Positions 44,113-54,646 of a DNA stretch of 64,000 nt are shown piece after piece (within the stretch, counting starts at the first letter, position 1; each line of letters begins with the position of its first letter). The notes beneath the pieces were generated by a model, which saw only the letters and a program-made list of their open reading frames with translations, ran no database searches and was not told the DNA's origin. Both the position numbers and the translations under genes were made by a program. The stretch is from JAICMB01 sp963795935 (lineage in GTDB: Bacteria; Acidobacteriota; Terriglobia; Bryobacterales; Bryobacteraceae): positions 62,001 to 126,000 of the forward strand of contig CAWCJO010000013.1 of NCBI GenBank assembly GCA_963795935.1, read 5' to 3'.

Positions 44113-46454
44113 GCTCCGTTCGAGCTTTTGCCACGATGGCTTGGCGAGGCTCGCCAGGGTCAGCCAGTTACCGGACGGAATGGCTCCGTTGCGCGCGGCA
44201 TCGATGGCGCGCTCGACAATGGACTGTTCTTCAGGCGCCAAGCCGCGGATGCTCTTGAGAAACCCGACTAGCCGCGCCACATGAGAACGGAACGGACCGG
44301 CTGTCGCCGTGTGGCCTTCGGAAGCGAAGGCGAGCACGGCGGCCACCGTGCGCGCGGCGCGTTCGGAGAGGGTCGAGCCGGGCATGCCGCCATCGGGTTC
44401 GAGTTGGGCCGCCAAGTCGAGGAGCTTATCGTCGGCGCTCAACGGCGCTGGCGGCTGTCGATAAGTTGCCGCCGTGGGATGCGGCGGACGAGCGCTGGCG
44501 AACACGGAGCGGAACATGCCCGGAAGCCCCGCCATAATGCCAGGCTGCTGGGGATGCGGTGAGCCGGGCAGTGCGGGCGGCGGCGGGGCCATATGCAGCG
44601 CGCTGAGGGTCGGCCCGGAGTGGCGCGGCAGGACCGAAATAACCGCCGAAGTTGGTATCTTGCGGCATGCCGACGGGGACGACGCGCGTTGCGGGCAGAT
44701 CGCCCGGGCGATCGCCGCGACGCGTGACAACGGCGACCAGCGACATCTCGCGGCTGGCGAGTCCGTAGGCGCGGCTTAGTTCCGCGAGGCGCGCGGCTAC
44801 GCGGCTCTGTTTTCGTTTTTCAAGTGGCGCGAGAGCTTCTTCGGCGGGATAGCGGCTCTCCCAATCGGCGATGAGACGAGAGCCTTGCAGCAGCCGCACG
44901 GTCTCGCCGGTTTCATTATCGCCCTGCGGGATAGGAAAACTCAGGCGTCCGTCGCCGTCCCATGTCAGATCGATTGTTTGTCCCCCGGCCATTTCGGTTT
45001 CGCCGAAAAGAATGACAGGCGTCCCCGCGAACACGGCGGCGGGCGGCGGCGGCTGGATATTGGCCGCGCATTGCAGGCCGCAAGCCACGGGGCGTCCGAT
45101 GGATGCGAAGAGATCGACCGCGGCAAGATCGACGCGCTCGCGCGGGGTTACGAAACGGCTGACGCCTCCCGTTTCACGGGCGAGCAAAGACAGGAAACGG
45201 TCCTGGCTGGCGCTGCCGATGCCGAGGCAGAACAGGCGTATTCCGGCCGGCGCGCGCCTGCGCCAGGATCCGCTCGGAACCCGACACTTGACCATCGGTC
45301 AGAATGAGAATATCGCCGCCGCCTTGGAGCATGCGGGCGGCTTCGAGGAATCCGTTGGCGAGCTCGGTGCCGCCGCGCGCTTCGATGTGGGCCAGGAACT
45401 CCCGCGCTTTGTCGCGATTCTCGCGCGCGCCGCGCAGCAGAGAAGAATCGAGAGATTCGACGCGATTGTCGAACGCGACGATGCCGAAAAAATCGTCTTC
45501 CGAAAGCGCGGCGAGGCAGGCTTCGATGGCTTTGCGGGCTTGCGCCAAGGGCGCGCCCTGCATGGAGCCGGAACGGTCGAGCACGATGGCGATGCGGCGC
45601 GGCGTTTCCGTCTTCGCTCCGAATGCGGTGGACGGAACGATGGCGGCGAAGTGCGGCTTGCCGTCCGACGCTATACCCGCCAGCACCTGGGTTGCTGTCG
45701 AGGCGAAACGGGCGTCGAGAACGAGATCGCGATCGGGGATGTCGCGCTCCGGAGAGAGCGTCACGCGCGAGGAATTTTGGACCCGGATGGCGTGCGATGG
45801 CGAGCCGATTTCGTCGATCGCGAGTTGATGCAGAATCGTCAGGTCGAAGCCGATTTCGTGCAGCTCCGACGCATCCCGGCGAATGGGCGGCAGGATAACA
45901 TCGCCGAATTCGCTCACCGGGAGTTCAATTTCGCCTTCCCCGGACGCGGTGACGGCGGCTTTCATGCGCGCATGATACGCGGGAGCGAGCGTGAACGGAA
46001 AACGGAATCGCAATCCGTCATCGCGAAGTTCGACTCCCGCCAGGATTTCGAGATGCACCACCACGGTTTCCCCCGGCCGAATGTTGCCCACCGTGAGATT
46101 GACCACGCCGTCGCCGTATTGGCGGGCCAGCGTCGAGAGCGCGCCCTGGGCAATGCCCTCTTCATACGCTTTGACGGCCTCTTCGGTCTGTTTCAGCTCG
46201 GAGTGCGCTTCAAAGCCATCGCCGGTAATGCGAAACGATCGCAACGCGGCATCGCGCGGCAGCGGGAAGGAATAGACAACTTCGAGCGCGGCGTTTTCCT
46301 GAGAGCGGAAGACGTGCTGCACGATCAGGCGCGCGCCGGCAGGCAAGATGCGTCCCGTCAGCCACAGCCTCTGCATGGCGAGTTTGAGGGGAAGTCCGGT
46401 TCGGGCCTCGAGCGGCTCGAATGTTGGCGTGCGGAGCGGGGCGGTGGGGGTCAT
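44089..46454 (-). CDS. VIT and VWA domain protein, two frameshifts
   Basis: About 785 residues in three frames. An N-terminal VIT domain (about 10-140: LPLKLAMQRLWLTGRIL, VEVVYSFPLPRDAAL-like region, LTVGNIRPGETVVVHLEIL) is followed by a VWA domain with an intact MIDAS start DRSGSMQG and TDGQVSG. Then GETGGVSRFVTPRERVDL-like sequence in a second frame and a Pro-rich, helical C-terminal region in a third. Indels lie near 45250 and 44640. Bacterial VIT-VWA proteins resemble inter-alpha-trypsin inhibitor heavy chains; roles are mostly unknown. Its ATG overlaps the MerR stop (ATGA), so it is coupled to that regulator. Confidence 0.75.
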
Positions 46455-46858
46455 TTGCTTTTTTCGTCCTTCTTTCTTCCGTTATTGGCGGGACATAAAC
46501 GCAGCGCAAAATCGTCGAGCGCGGCGCGGATCTGGCGGGCGCGCCAGGGGCTCGCGTCGGCCCGCGTCCAAACTACGACGTCCCCAGCGACGTTGTGTTG
46601 CCACCACGCCGTCGGCTCGGCCGCAGCCGGGTGCGGCCCGCCTCCATCGATATCCCGGCCGATTTCCGACAGCATGCGGCCTTCCGACTGCATCGTTTTG
46701 ATGCGCTCGAGGCGAGCCAGGTGGTCCGCTGAATAAGCGGCGGCGCGTCCCGCCTTCGCGGGCCCCTCGACCAGCCCGCGCGCGATGTAAAAACGGATGG
46801 TGCGGGCGGGCAGGCCCGAGGCTTCGGCGAGCTCCGCAAGCGTCATTTCATCGCTCAT
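46451..46858 (-). CDS. MerR-family transcriptional regulator coupled to the VIT/VWA gene
   Basis: 135 residues. The MerR winged helix is at about 4-70 (MTLAELAEASGLPARTIRFYIARGLVEGP, AYSADHLARLERIKTMQSEGRML). The C-terminal part has no cysteine pair for metals, so the effector is probably not a soft metal ion; it contains WWQHNVAGDVVVWTR. It is the first gene of a two-gene operon, with an ATGA overlap to the VIT/VWA gene, and has a good promoter upstream with a dyad over the -35. Confidence 0.82.
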   Translation of the reverse strand: MSDEMTLAELAEASGLPARTIRFYIARGLVEGPAKAGRAAAYSADHLARLERIKTMQSEGRMLSEIGRDIDGGGPHPAAAEPTAWWQHNVAGDVVVWTRADASPWRARQIRAALDDFALRLCPANNGRKKDEKSK

Positions 46859-46868
46859 GCACAGCTTC

Positions 46869-46904
46869 AGTGTATGCGGGAATTAAGACAGTGTCAAGTA
46901 CTGT
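46869..46904 (-). promoter_or_regulatory. Promoter and dyad operator of the merR / VIT-VWA operon
   Basis: On the minus strand a perfect -35 TTGACA (46892-46897) and TACACT (46869-46874) are 17 bp apart. An inverted repeat ACAGT (46888-46892) / ACTGT (46900-46904) with a 7-bp centre covers the -35. MerR proteins usually bind between -35 and -10 of promoters with 19-20 bp spacers; here the spacer is normal and the dyad covers the -35, which fits repression. Confidence 0.6.
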
Positions 46905-46931
46905 TTATATTCGTGTGTTTAAGTGTCTCTT

Positions 46932-47696
46932 ATGAAGCGCTATGTTGTTGCACTGCTCTTTTCAGTTTTCGGTTGGGCGCAGGCGCCCGCGAGCGCGCCG
47001 GCAACAGCCGTGGACGATACGGCGAAGCTGCGGGCTCAACTCGATCGCGACCAGCGCATCTTGAACGACTGGCCCGATCTGGCCCGCTATCGGGAGGAGA
47101 ATGCGGCGCTTGCGGCCCCCGCCGCGGGAGAGGATCGCGTGGTGTTCATGGGCGATTCGATCACCGATGGATGGGGGCGGAGACATGGCCAGTTCTTCCC
47201 GGGAAAGCCGTATGTGAACCGCGGAATCAGCGGGCAGACGACGCCGCAAATGTTGATCCGTTTCCGGCCGGACGTAATTGCGCTGAAGCCGAAAGTGGTC
47301 GTAATCCTGGCGGGCACCAACGATCTGGCGGGCAACACGGGTCCGGAGACGATGGCGGAAATCGAGGGCACTCTGGCATCGATGGCGGAGCTGGGCAAGG
47401 TCAATGGCATACGCGTGGTGCTGTCGTCGGTGATGCCGGTGTGCGACTACATCCGGCCGCAGACGGAGCGGCGGCCGCCCGCGAAAATCGTGGAGTTGAA
47501 CCGCTGGATGCAGGATTACGCGGTCGCAAACCGGCTGGTATATCTCGATTATTTTTCGGCCATGGTGGACGAGCGCGGCATGCTGAAACAATCGTTGACG
47601 TATGACGGGCTGCATCCGAACGATGCCGGCTATGCGGTGATGGGGCCGCTCGCGGAGCAGGCCATTCAAAAGGCGCTGGGGCGAGCGGTGGAGTAA
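46932..47696 (+). CDS. Exported SGNH/GDSL hydrolase
   Basis: 254 residues from ATG 46932 with a signal peptide (KRYVVALLFSVFGWAQA). The SGNH blocks are visible: block I GDSITDG with nucleophile Ser76, block II Gly in NRGISGQTT, block III GTNDLAGN and block V DGLHPNDAGY with the catalytic Asp and His. Family members are esterases or acetylhydrolases acting on lipids or acylated glycans. Divergent from the merR gene across 73 bp. Frame intact. Confidence 0.85.
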   Translation: MKRYVVALLFSVFGWAQAPASAPATAVDDTAKLRAQLDRDQRILNDWPDLARYREENAALAAPAAGEDRVVFMGDSITDGWGRRHGQFFPGKPYVNRGISGQTTPQMLIRFRPDVIALKPKVVVILAGTNDLAGNTGPETMAEIEGTLASMAELGKVNGIRVVLSSVMPVCDYIRPQTERRPPAKIVELNRWMQDYAVANRLVYLDYFSAMVDERGMLKQSLTYDGLHPNDAGYAVMGPLAEQAIQKALGRAVE

Positions 47697-47706
47697 GAAG
47701 AAACGC

Positions 47707-49391
47707 CTACTCGTCGGTGACGCAACCGCGGCTGGCGCTGCCCACGAGGCGAATGTATTTCGCCAGCGTGCCGCGGCGCGGCTTTAAACGGCGGCATGCT
47801 CCAGGCCTTGCGGCGAGCCGCGATTCGCTTTCCGGCAGGTCCACGGATAGGACATTCTTTTCGGCATCGATGGTAATGCGATCGCCATCGCGAACCAGAG
47901 CGATGGGTCCACCCTCCTGCGCCTCCGGGGTGATGTGGCCCACGATGAAGCCATGCGAACCGCCGGAAAAGCGCCCGTCCGTGATCAGCGCGACATCCTT
48001 ACCCAATCCCGCGCCCATGACGGCCGAAGTGGGCGTCAGCATTTCGGGCATGCCGGGACCGCCCTTGGGACCTTCATAGCGGATCACGATGACATCGCCC
48101 TTTTCGATCTGCTTCTGTTCCAGAGCCCGCAGCATATCTTCTTCGGAATCGTAAGACTCTTGCCGGACCCGAAAAGCGCAGTCCTTCTTTCCCCGTGATT
48201 TTCGCGACAGCGCCTTCGGGAGCGAGATTTCCTTTCAGGATCTGAATGTGTCCGGTCGGTTTGATGGGATCGCTCAGCGGCCGCACGATCTGCTGCCCGG
48301 ACGCGAGGCCCGGCAATGCCTCCAGATTTTCGCGCAGCGTCTTGCCCGTCACAGTCATGCAATCGCCATGAAGCAGACCTCGCCTCGAGGAGCAGCTTCA
48401 GCACTGCGGGAATTCCACCTACGCGCTGCAGATCTTCCATCACGTAAGCTGCCGCTGGGCTTGAAGTCGGCCAGCAACGGCACGCGCTCGCTGACGCGCT
48501 GGAAATCGTCGATCGCCAGCGGCACGTCCACGGCTCGCGCCATGGCGATCAGATGCAGCACGGCGTTGGTCGATCCGCCCAGCGCCGTCACCAGCACCAT
48601 CGCGTTCTCGAACGCCTCGCGAGTCATGATGTCGCGCGGCTTGAGATCGAGTTCCAGCAGGTTCCGGATCGCCGCGCCGGCGCGAAGACATTCATCGAGC
48701 TTGTGCGGATCTTCGGCCGGCGTGGACGAGCTGTAGGGCAGCGACATGCCCAGAGCTTCGATCGCGGACGCCATGGTGTTCGCGGTGTACATGCCCCCGC
48801 ATGCTCCGGCGCCGGGGCAGGCATGGCGCACGATGTCGCGGCGCTGCTCCTCGTTGATGCTTCCCGCGAGATATTGTCCGTAGCTCTGGAATGCGGAAAT
48901 GACATCGAGCTTCTGGCCGCCGTTCGATGCCCGGCGCGAATCGTGCCGCCGTAGATCATGAGCGACGGGCGATTGAGCCGCGCCATGGCCATCACGCATC
49001 CCGGCATGTTCTTGTCGCACCCGGGGATGGAAATGTTGGCGTCGTACCATTGCGCCGCCATGACGGTCTCGATCGAATCGGCGATGAGTTCGCGCGACTG
49101 CAGCGAAAAGCTCATCCCGTCGGTGCCCATCGAGATTCCGTCGCTGACGCCGATGGTGTTGAACCGCAGGCCCACCAACCCCGCCGCGGCAACGCCTTCC
49201 TTGACCATTTCGGCCAGCGTCAGCAGATGCATGTTGCAGGGGTTGCCTTCGAACCAAACGCTGGCGATGCCGACCTGCGGCTTCGACATATCGTCTTCCG
49301 ACAGTCCGGTGGCATAGAGCATCGCCTGCGAGGCGCCTTGCGATTTCGGTTGCGTAATACGCGCGCTGTAGCGGTTTAATTGTGTGGCCAT
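47707..49391 (-). CDS. ilvD: Dihydroxy-acid dehydratase, about five frameshifts
   Basis: Penultimate enzyme of isoleucine and valine synthesis, about 560 residues from ATG 49391. Fe-S cluster cysteines are in GNPCNMH, SIPGCDKNMPGC and GACGGMYTANTMASA. Other motifs: FNTIGVSDGISMGTDGM, ALGGSTNAVLHLIA, EGPKGGPGMPEML, LITDGRFSGGSHGFIVGHI and the end KYIRLVGSASRGCVTDE. Frame breaks near 48930, 48445, 48380, 48170 and 47800. It is divergent from eno across 103 bp. Essential for branched-chain amino acid synthesis, so the breaks are probably sequence errors. Confidence 0.9.
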
Positions 49392-49494
49392 GGTGCTGTT
49401 ATGAGCGCCGCCTCGGAGCGCTCCCTCGTCCTGTTCTTCCCTGTTCACAGGGCGGGCGGCGATGTACCATCTTATCTTGGAATATAAGAACGCC

Positions 49495-50818
49495 ATGAAA
49501 GAAATTGCAAAGATCGTTGGAAGAGAAATTCTCGATTCGCGCGGCAACCCGACAGTGGAGGCGGACGTTTGGCTCGAAGATGGAAGCCGCGGGCGCGCCG
49601 CCGTCCCCTCGGGAGCTTCGACCGGCGAATTGGAGGCGATTGAGCTGCGCGACGGCGACAAAGCCCGCTATCTCGGCAAAGGCGTGCGTAAAGCCGCCGC
49701 CAACATCAGCGTCGAGATTGCGGCGGCGTTGCGGGGGGCCGATGCGTCGAACCAAACCGCGGTCGACCGGCTGATGATCGCGCTCGATGGCACGCCGAAC
49801 AAGAATCGGCTGGGCGCCAATGCCATCCTGGCCGTTTCCATGGCCACCGCCCGCGCGGCCGCGGCATCGTATGGCCTTCCTCTCTACCGTTATCTCGGCG
49901 GGGCGGCGGCTTCTCTTCTTGCCCCTCCCTCTGATGAATATCCTCAATGGCGGCGTGCATGCCGACAATTCCGTCGATGTGCAGGAATTTCTGATCGTGC
50001 CATTCGGCGCGGAGCGTTTCGGCGAAGCTTTGCGCATGGGGGTCGAGGTCTTCCATGCCCTCAAGGCCACCTTGAAAAAACGCGGCTACTCTACGTCCGT
50101 TGGCGACGAGGGAGGATTCGCGCCGAACCTGAAATCGAATGAAGAGGCCCTCGACCTGATCGTCGAGGCCATCTCCAAAGCCGGTTATCGTCCGGGCGAG
50201 GATATCGGTCTGGCTCTCGATCCCGCGGCCAGCGAATTCTACGACTCCGCTAAGCGAAAGTATGTCTTCCGAAAATCCGATAAGTCCGAAAGGACGCCTG
50301 AGCAGATGGCGGAATTTTGGGTGAATTGGGTCGCACGATATCCGATCGTCTCGCTCGAAGATGGCATGGCCGAAAACGATTGGGAAGGGTGGCGGCTGCT
50401 GACCGATAAGCTGCGCGATAAAATCCAACTGATCGGCGACGACAACTTTGTTACGAATACATCCCTTCTGGCGCGGGGGATTCGTGAACGAGTGGCCAAC
50501 TCCATTCTGATTAAGTTGAACCAGATCGGCACCGTCACCGAGACGCTCGAAGCGATCCAGATGGCGTCCGGCGCCGGCTACACATCTGTTGTGTCCCACC
50601 GTTCCGGCGAGACCGAGGACGCCTTCATTGCCGATTTCGTCGTGGGCGCCGGGACCGGTCAGATCAAGACCGGATCGGCGAGCCGCAGCGACCGCATCGC
50701 GAAGTACAACCAACTGCTCCGCATCGAAGAGGAATTGGGAGCGGCGGCGCGGTTCGCCGGAAAGCAGCCGTTTGCGCGCTTTGCTTCGCCTGCCGCGAAA
50801 GCCACGATCTCGCAATAA
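49495..50818 (+). CDS. eno: Enolase, one frameshift
   Basis: Glycolytic enzyme converting 2-phosphoglycerate to PEP, about 440 residues from ATG 49495. IVGREILDSRGNPTVEADV, GASTGELEAIELRD, GANAILAVSMATARAAA, then after a break near 49915 LPLPLMNILNGGVHADNSVDVQEF, SVGDEGGFAPNL (catalytic Glu), the Mg-binding SLEDGMAENDWEGW, GDDNFVTNT and the Lys motif ANSILIKLNQIGT, with SHRSGETED and AKYNQLLRIEEEL at the end. Only one indel is needed. A YjbR gene follows 16 bp downstream. Confidence 0.95.
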
Positions 50819-50834
50819 CTCAGGAGCCGGTCCC

Positions 50835-51197
50835 ATGGTCACCTTCGACGACGCCCGCGGTATCGCATTGTCGCTCCAAAACGTAGAGGAAGGCACGTCC
50901 TACGGGACGCCGGCATTCAAGGCCGGCGGCAAGCTGCTCGCGCGTTTGCGTGAAGATGGAGACTCGCTCGTTGTCGCTACGACCTTCGAGGAGCGCGATG
51001 AGATGATGGCCGCCGACCCGGACACCTACTACATCACCGATCATTACTTGAAATACCCGTGGGTCCTGGTCCGCCTATCGCGCGTGCATCCGGACGCGCT
51101 GCGGGATCTGCTCAGCAGGGCTTGGCGGTTGGCCTCGAGGCAGCGGCGCGCATCCGTGCCGCGGCGCGCCAGCCGGTCACGTCATCGGAGCCAATAG
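50835..51197 (+). CDS. YjbR/MmcQ-family protein
   Basis: 120 residues from ATG 50835, with AGGAG 8 nt upstream. VTFDDARGIALSLQNVEEGTSYGTPAFKAGGKLLARL and TYYITDHYLKYPWVLVRLSRVHPDALRDLLSRAWRLA are the two conserved halves of the YjbR fold, related to the double-wing DNA-binding CyaY-like proteins. Function in bacteria is not established. Last 20 residues are basic and weakly conserved in appearance. It is 16 bp after eno and probably co-transcribed. Confidence 0.8.
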   Translation: MVTFDDARGIALSLQNVEEGTSYGTPAFKAGGKLLARLREDGDSLVVATTFEERDEMMAADPDTYYITDHYLKYPWVLVRLSRVHPDALRDLLSRAWRLASRQRRASVPRRASRSRHRSQ

Positions 51198-51211
51198 TAT
51201 ACTTCACGTGT

Positions 51212-51994
51212 ATGGCTCCAAAGCTCGCCGGAAAGGTTGCGGTTATAACCGGAGCCGGCGGCGGAATCGGGTCGGAAACAGCGCGGTTGTTTGCGAGCGA
51301 AGGAGCGTCGGTCGTTCTAAACGATATTGACGAGAAGGCCGCCAACGCCGTTGTCGGCGCTATTCAACAAGCGGGCGGAAACGCCATCGGCGCGGTCGCC
51401 GATATCAGTTCATCCGCGCAAGTAGATCGCATGTTCGCTCTCGCGGAGAACACATATGGCGCTTTGGACATCCTGGTCAATAATGCATTTGCGAATTTCA
51501 ACGATGTGACCATCGTCGACCTGCAAGAGGCCGACTGGGACCGCACCCTGGCGGTGTGCCTCAAAGGTCCATTCCTGTGTACCAGGCGAGCGCTGCCCCT
51601 AATGCGGAAGCGCGGCGGAGGCAGCGTCATCTGGTTGTCCAGCGTCAACGCGCTCTTTGGAGTCGGCGAGACGGCTTATACCACCGCCAAGGGTGGATTA
51701 ATTTCGCTGGCGCGCCTCGTAGCGGCCGAGTATGGCGAGTGGAACATTCGCTCCAACGTAATTTGTCCGGGAACGATTTCAACCGAAGTATGCATGTCGC
51801 ATTGGGCGAAGTTTCCCAAGGGATTTGAAAAGTTGAAGGAAATGTACCCGCTGGGCCGCATCGGCACGCCGCAAGAGGTTGCGCGGAACATATTGTTCCT
51901 CGCTTCCGATGAATCGTCTTTTATAACCGGCGCAGTTCATGTATTAGACGGAGGTCTGATGGCGGGGCGGAAGTTTGAAGCGGAAAAATGCTGA
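51212..51994 (+). CDS. Short-chain dehydrogenase/reductase
   Basis: 260 residues from ATG 51212. NAD(P)-binding TGAGGGIGSETARLF near the N-terminus, NNAFANF (usual NNAG), and the catalytic Ser and Tyr-x3-Lys in LSSVNALFGVGETAYTTAKGG. VLDGGLMAGRKF closes the fold. An extended -10 (TATACT at 51198-51203) lies 9 bp before the ATG, so the transcript may be leaderless and this gene may open the catabolic operon. The stop overlaps the next gene. It may oxidise a sugar or sugar lactone in the rhamnonate-type pathway proposed for the block, but specificity cannot be read. Confidence 0.82.
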   Translation: MAPKLAGKVAVITGAGGGIGSETARLFASEGASVVLNDIDEKAANAVVGAIQQAGGNAIGAVADISSSAQVDRMFALAENTYGALDILVNNAFANFNDVTIVDLQEADWDRTLAVCLKGPFLCTRRALPLMRKRGGGSVIWLSSVNALFGVGETAYTTAKGGLISLARLVAAEYGEWNIRSNVICPGTISTEVCMSHWAKFPKGFEKLKEMYPLGRIGTPQEVARNILFLASDESSFITGAVHVLDGGLMAGRKFEAEKC

Positions 51995-53103
51995 GTACTG
52001 ACTTCTGCCGTCAGCGCCAACAACGCTTGCTCGCGCAAATGTCGCGTCTGGACCTCGACGTTGCGATTGTGAGCAGCCCGCGAATGGTCTATTACTTCTC
52101 CGGCGCGCTGGTGGATGCGAACTGGCCACAGGCTTTTGCGATCGAATCGAGCGGGGATAGCCTGCTCGCGACCAATCGTCCGCCCGCGCAAGCGGCGGCG
52201 GCGGAGGTCCGCGCCTACACCGGCTACACGATCAAGCGCCCGTTCGGACGCAGCTCCATGCAGGAGGAACTGAACCGCGCGGTAATTTCCTTCATCGGCG
52301 CGAGCGCCCACAGGATCGGCATCGAATTCGAATCGGCTCCAGCGGGACTGGCGCGCAGTTTTGAAGTTCCGTTACAAGATCTCACCCCGGCATTAACGGA
52401 ATTGCGCCGCAGGAAAGATTCAGACGAATTACAATGCATGCGGGCTACGATCGCGCTTGCCGAAGCCGGATATGCCGCGATTCGGGATCGGCTCGAACCC
52501 GGAATGTCCGAATTTCAAGCCTACGACATTGTTCATCAAGCGATTGTCGACGCGGCCGAAACTTCGGTCGATGTCAATGGAGATTTTGCTTGCGGCGTGC
52601 GGGCCATCAACGGCGGCGGCGCTCCCACCGGCCGTCTGGCGCAACGCGGCGACCTCTACATTTTCGATCTCTTCCCTAAATACGAGGGCTACGCGTGCGA
52701 CCTGTGCCGCACATTCTGCGTGGGGCCGCCCTCGGCGGAACAACAGGAAGCCTGGGAGCACGTCTACGCGGCGCATCGTATCGCAGCGCCCTTGATTGCG
52801 CCCGGCAAGCGCGCAACTGACGTATACCGCGCTATTCGCGAGCACCTGAATCGGCACGAACCAACGCGGGATTCGTTTCACCATCATGCCGGTCATGGCG
52901 TGGGCATGGAAGGTTGGGAACAGCCGTGGTTGAACGCCGGCGGCGACCAGATGTTCGTCGAAGGCGAAATAATTGCGTGCGAGCCGGGGCTGTACTCCCA
53001 ATCTCTGCATGGCGGCATACGTCTGGAACACAATTATCTGGTCACCGCCGATGGTCCCGTGGCGCTCGACACATTCCCGATGCAGCTCACGGCAGTACGA
53101 TGA
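51988..53103 (+). CDS. M24-family metallopeptidase (Xaa-Pro aminopeptidase-like)
   Basis: 371 residues. A creatinase-type N-terminal domain (about 1-140) precedes the pita-bread domain. The five metal ligands are all visible: Asp227 in FDLF, Asp238 in ACDLC, His303 in AGHGVGM, Glu332 in CEPG and Glu347 in RLEHN. Relatives are Xaa-Pro peptidases, prolidases and creatinases. Its ATG overlaps the SDR stop by 7 bp and the sulfatase follows after 6 bp, so it belongs to the operon. The role among carbohydrate genes is unclear. Confidence 0.85.
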   Translation: MLSTDFCRQRQQRLLAQMSRLDLDVAIVSSPRMVYYFSGALVDANWPQAFAIESSGDSLLATNRPPAQAAAAEVRAYTGYTIKRPFGRSSMQEELNRAVISFIGASAHRIGIEFESAPAGLARSFEVPLQDLTPALTELRRRKDSDELQCMRATIALAEAGYAAIRDRLEPGMSEFQAYDIVHQAIVDAAETSVDVNGDFACGVRAINGGGAPTGRLAQRGDLYIFDLFPKYEGYACDLCRTFCVGPPSAEQQEAWEHVYAAHRIAAPLIAPGKRATDVYRAIREHLNRHEPTRDSFHHHAGHGVGMEGWEQPWLNAGGDQMFVEGEIIACEPGLYSQSLHGGIRLEHNYLVTADGPVALDTFPMQLTAVR

Positions 53104-53109
53104 AATTAG

Positions 53110-54600
53110 ATGATCTCGCGGCGCGCAGTACTCGGCGGGCTGGCATATACGGCGCTGGGCCGCTCCCAAACGCGAAAGCCGAATTTTCTATTCATCCTTG
53201 CCGACGACCATGCAGGTTATGTTCTGGGCGCCGATGGCAACCGCCTGGCCCGCACCCCGAACCTCGATCGTCTTGCGGGCGAGAGCGTCCGTTTCGCGCG
53301 GCATTATTGCAATTCGCCGGTATGCACGCCTTCGCGGCAGAGTTTCTTCACGGGGCAGATGCCGCACATGGCCGGCGTCACGCGCCTGCCGACGCCTCTA
53401 GCCGACGATAAGCCGACATTAGCGAAGCAATTCCAAAAGGCCGGCTACACGACCGCCGTCTTCGGGAAAATGCATTTCATCAAACCCGGAGTTCCGGGCA
53501 TGCACGGGCTCGACATCGTTCATACGGAGGACGTGCTGACGCGCGAATGGCGCGAGCAAGTGAAACCGCGGCCGATCCCGGCTTCGATTCCCACGAAGCC
53601 ACTCCCCTGGAAGCCACTGAAAGACCCCGCCAGGATCTGGCTCAACGCCGACAACCTCCCGTATCCCTGTTACGACCCCGATATGCGGGCGTCGTTTCAG
53701 CTTCGCGAAATCGATCGTTTTCTGGAGCAGTACAAAGATAAGCCGTTCGCGCTGTGGGTCAGTTTTCTCGAACCGCATTCCCCCTTCGATTTCCCGGTTG
53801 AGTATGCGGCCAAATATTCGCCGCCCGAGTTCCGAGTCCCGCAGGTTGGACCGGAAGACGCCTGGCAAATTCCCCTCATTTTTCGCGATCTCGGCCCGGC
53901 GGACAAGCAGGGCATCGCGGCGGCGTATTACACCTGCGTCGAGTTTCTCGACCGCAACATCGGACGCGTGCTCGGCAAGCTTGCTCAACTGAATCTCGAG
54001 AACAACACGTTGGTGGTCTATATGGCCGACCACGGCTACGATCTTGGCCAGCATGGCCGCTTTGAGAAGCATTGCGGCTACGATCCGGCATTACGGGTAC
54101 CGCTGCTGATGCGGTATCCGGGCCGCATCCGTCCGGGCGTGGTCAACGATATGACGGAACACATCGACGTGCCCGCGACCATAACCGACGTGATGGATCT
54201 GGAACCGTTGCCCATACAGCACGGACGCACCTTGCGTCCTTATCTGGAGCAGCGCCGCATCGTCGCCCGAGATCACATCTTCAGCGAGTACCTCGAGAAC
54301 GAAGAAGCATACATCCGCACGGACCGATGGAAATTCATCTACTGCACAGGTAAGCGCGCGCGCAAGGACGGCTACATCACCGATAACCCGACGCCGGGGC
54401 GCTACAGAATTCTGTTCGATCTCAAATCCGATCCGGGCGAGTTTCACGACGTCGCAAAGCGCAATCCCGCGGAAGTGGACAGATTGACGATCCTCATGCT
54501 CGAGCGCTTTCGCCAGACGCATCCCGACGCCGGCCGCGAGCCGCGCGATCTCGGCCGTGAAGAAATCCTTGACTGGTACTTGCGGCCTCGCGACGCGTAG
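53110..54600 (+). CDS. Exported sulfatase (formylglycine-type)
   Basis: 496 residues. MISRRAVLGGLAYTALG looks like a Tat-type signal. The catalytic cysteine to be converted to formylglycine is Cys72 in the motif CTPSR, within NSPVCTPSRQSFFTGQMPH. Metal ligands are in FILADDHAG and YMADHGYDLGQHGRF. The C-terminal subdomain is DHIFSEYLENEEAYIRTDRWKFI. It hydrolyses a sulfate ester, probably on a polysaccharide, given its neighbours. No maturation enzyme is nearby in the window. Frame intact. Confidence 0.9.
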   Translation: MISRRAVLGGLAYTALGRSQTRKPNFLFILADDHAGYVLGADGNRLARTPNLDRLAGESVRFARHYCNSPVCTPSRQSFFTGQMPHMAGVTRLPTPLADDKPTLAKQFQKAGYTTAVFGKMHFIKPGVPGMHGLDIVHTEDVLTREWREQVKPRPIPASIPTKPLPWKPLKDPARIWLNADNLPYPCYDPDMRASFQLREIDRFLEQYKDKPFALWVSFLEPHSPFDFPVEYAAKYSPPEFRVPQVGPEDAWQIPLIFRDLGPADKQGIAAAYYTCVEFLDRNIGRVLGKLAQLNLENNTLVVYMADHGYDLGQHGRFEKHCGYDPALRVPLLMRYPGRIRPGVVNDMTEHIDVPATITDVMDLEPLPIQHGRTLRPYLEQRRIVARDHIFSEYLENEEAYIRTDRWKFIYCTGKRARKDGYITDNPTPGRYRILFDLKSDPGEFHDVAKRNPAEVDRLTILMLERFRQTHPDAGREPRDLGREEILDWYLRPRDA

Positions 54601-54646
54601 CGCCGGTCGCGGTACTATAGACCGCAGAATCGCTTCCGAGGCCGCC

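Noticed and set aside
44871..46736. 621-codon open frame antisense to the VIT/VWA and merR genes
   Set aside because: No motif or signal; the opposite strand carries VIT, VWA and MerR domains.
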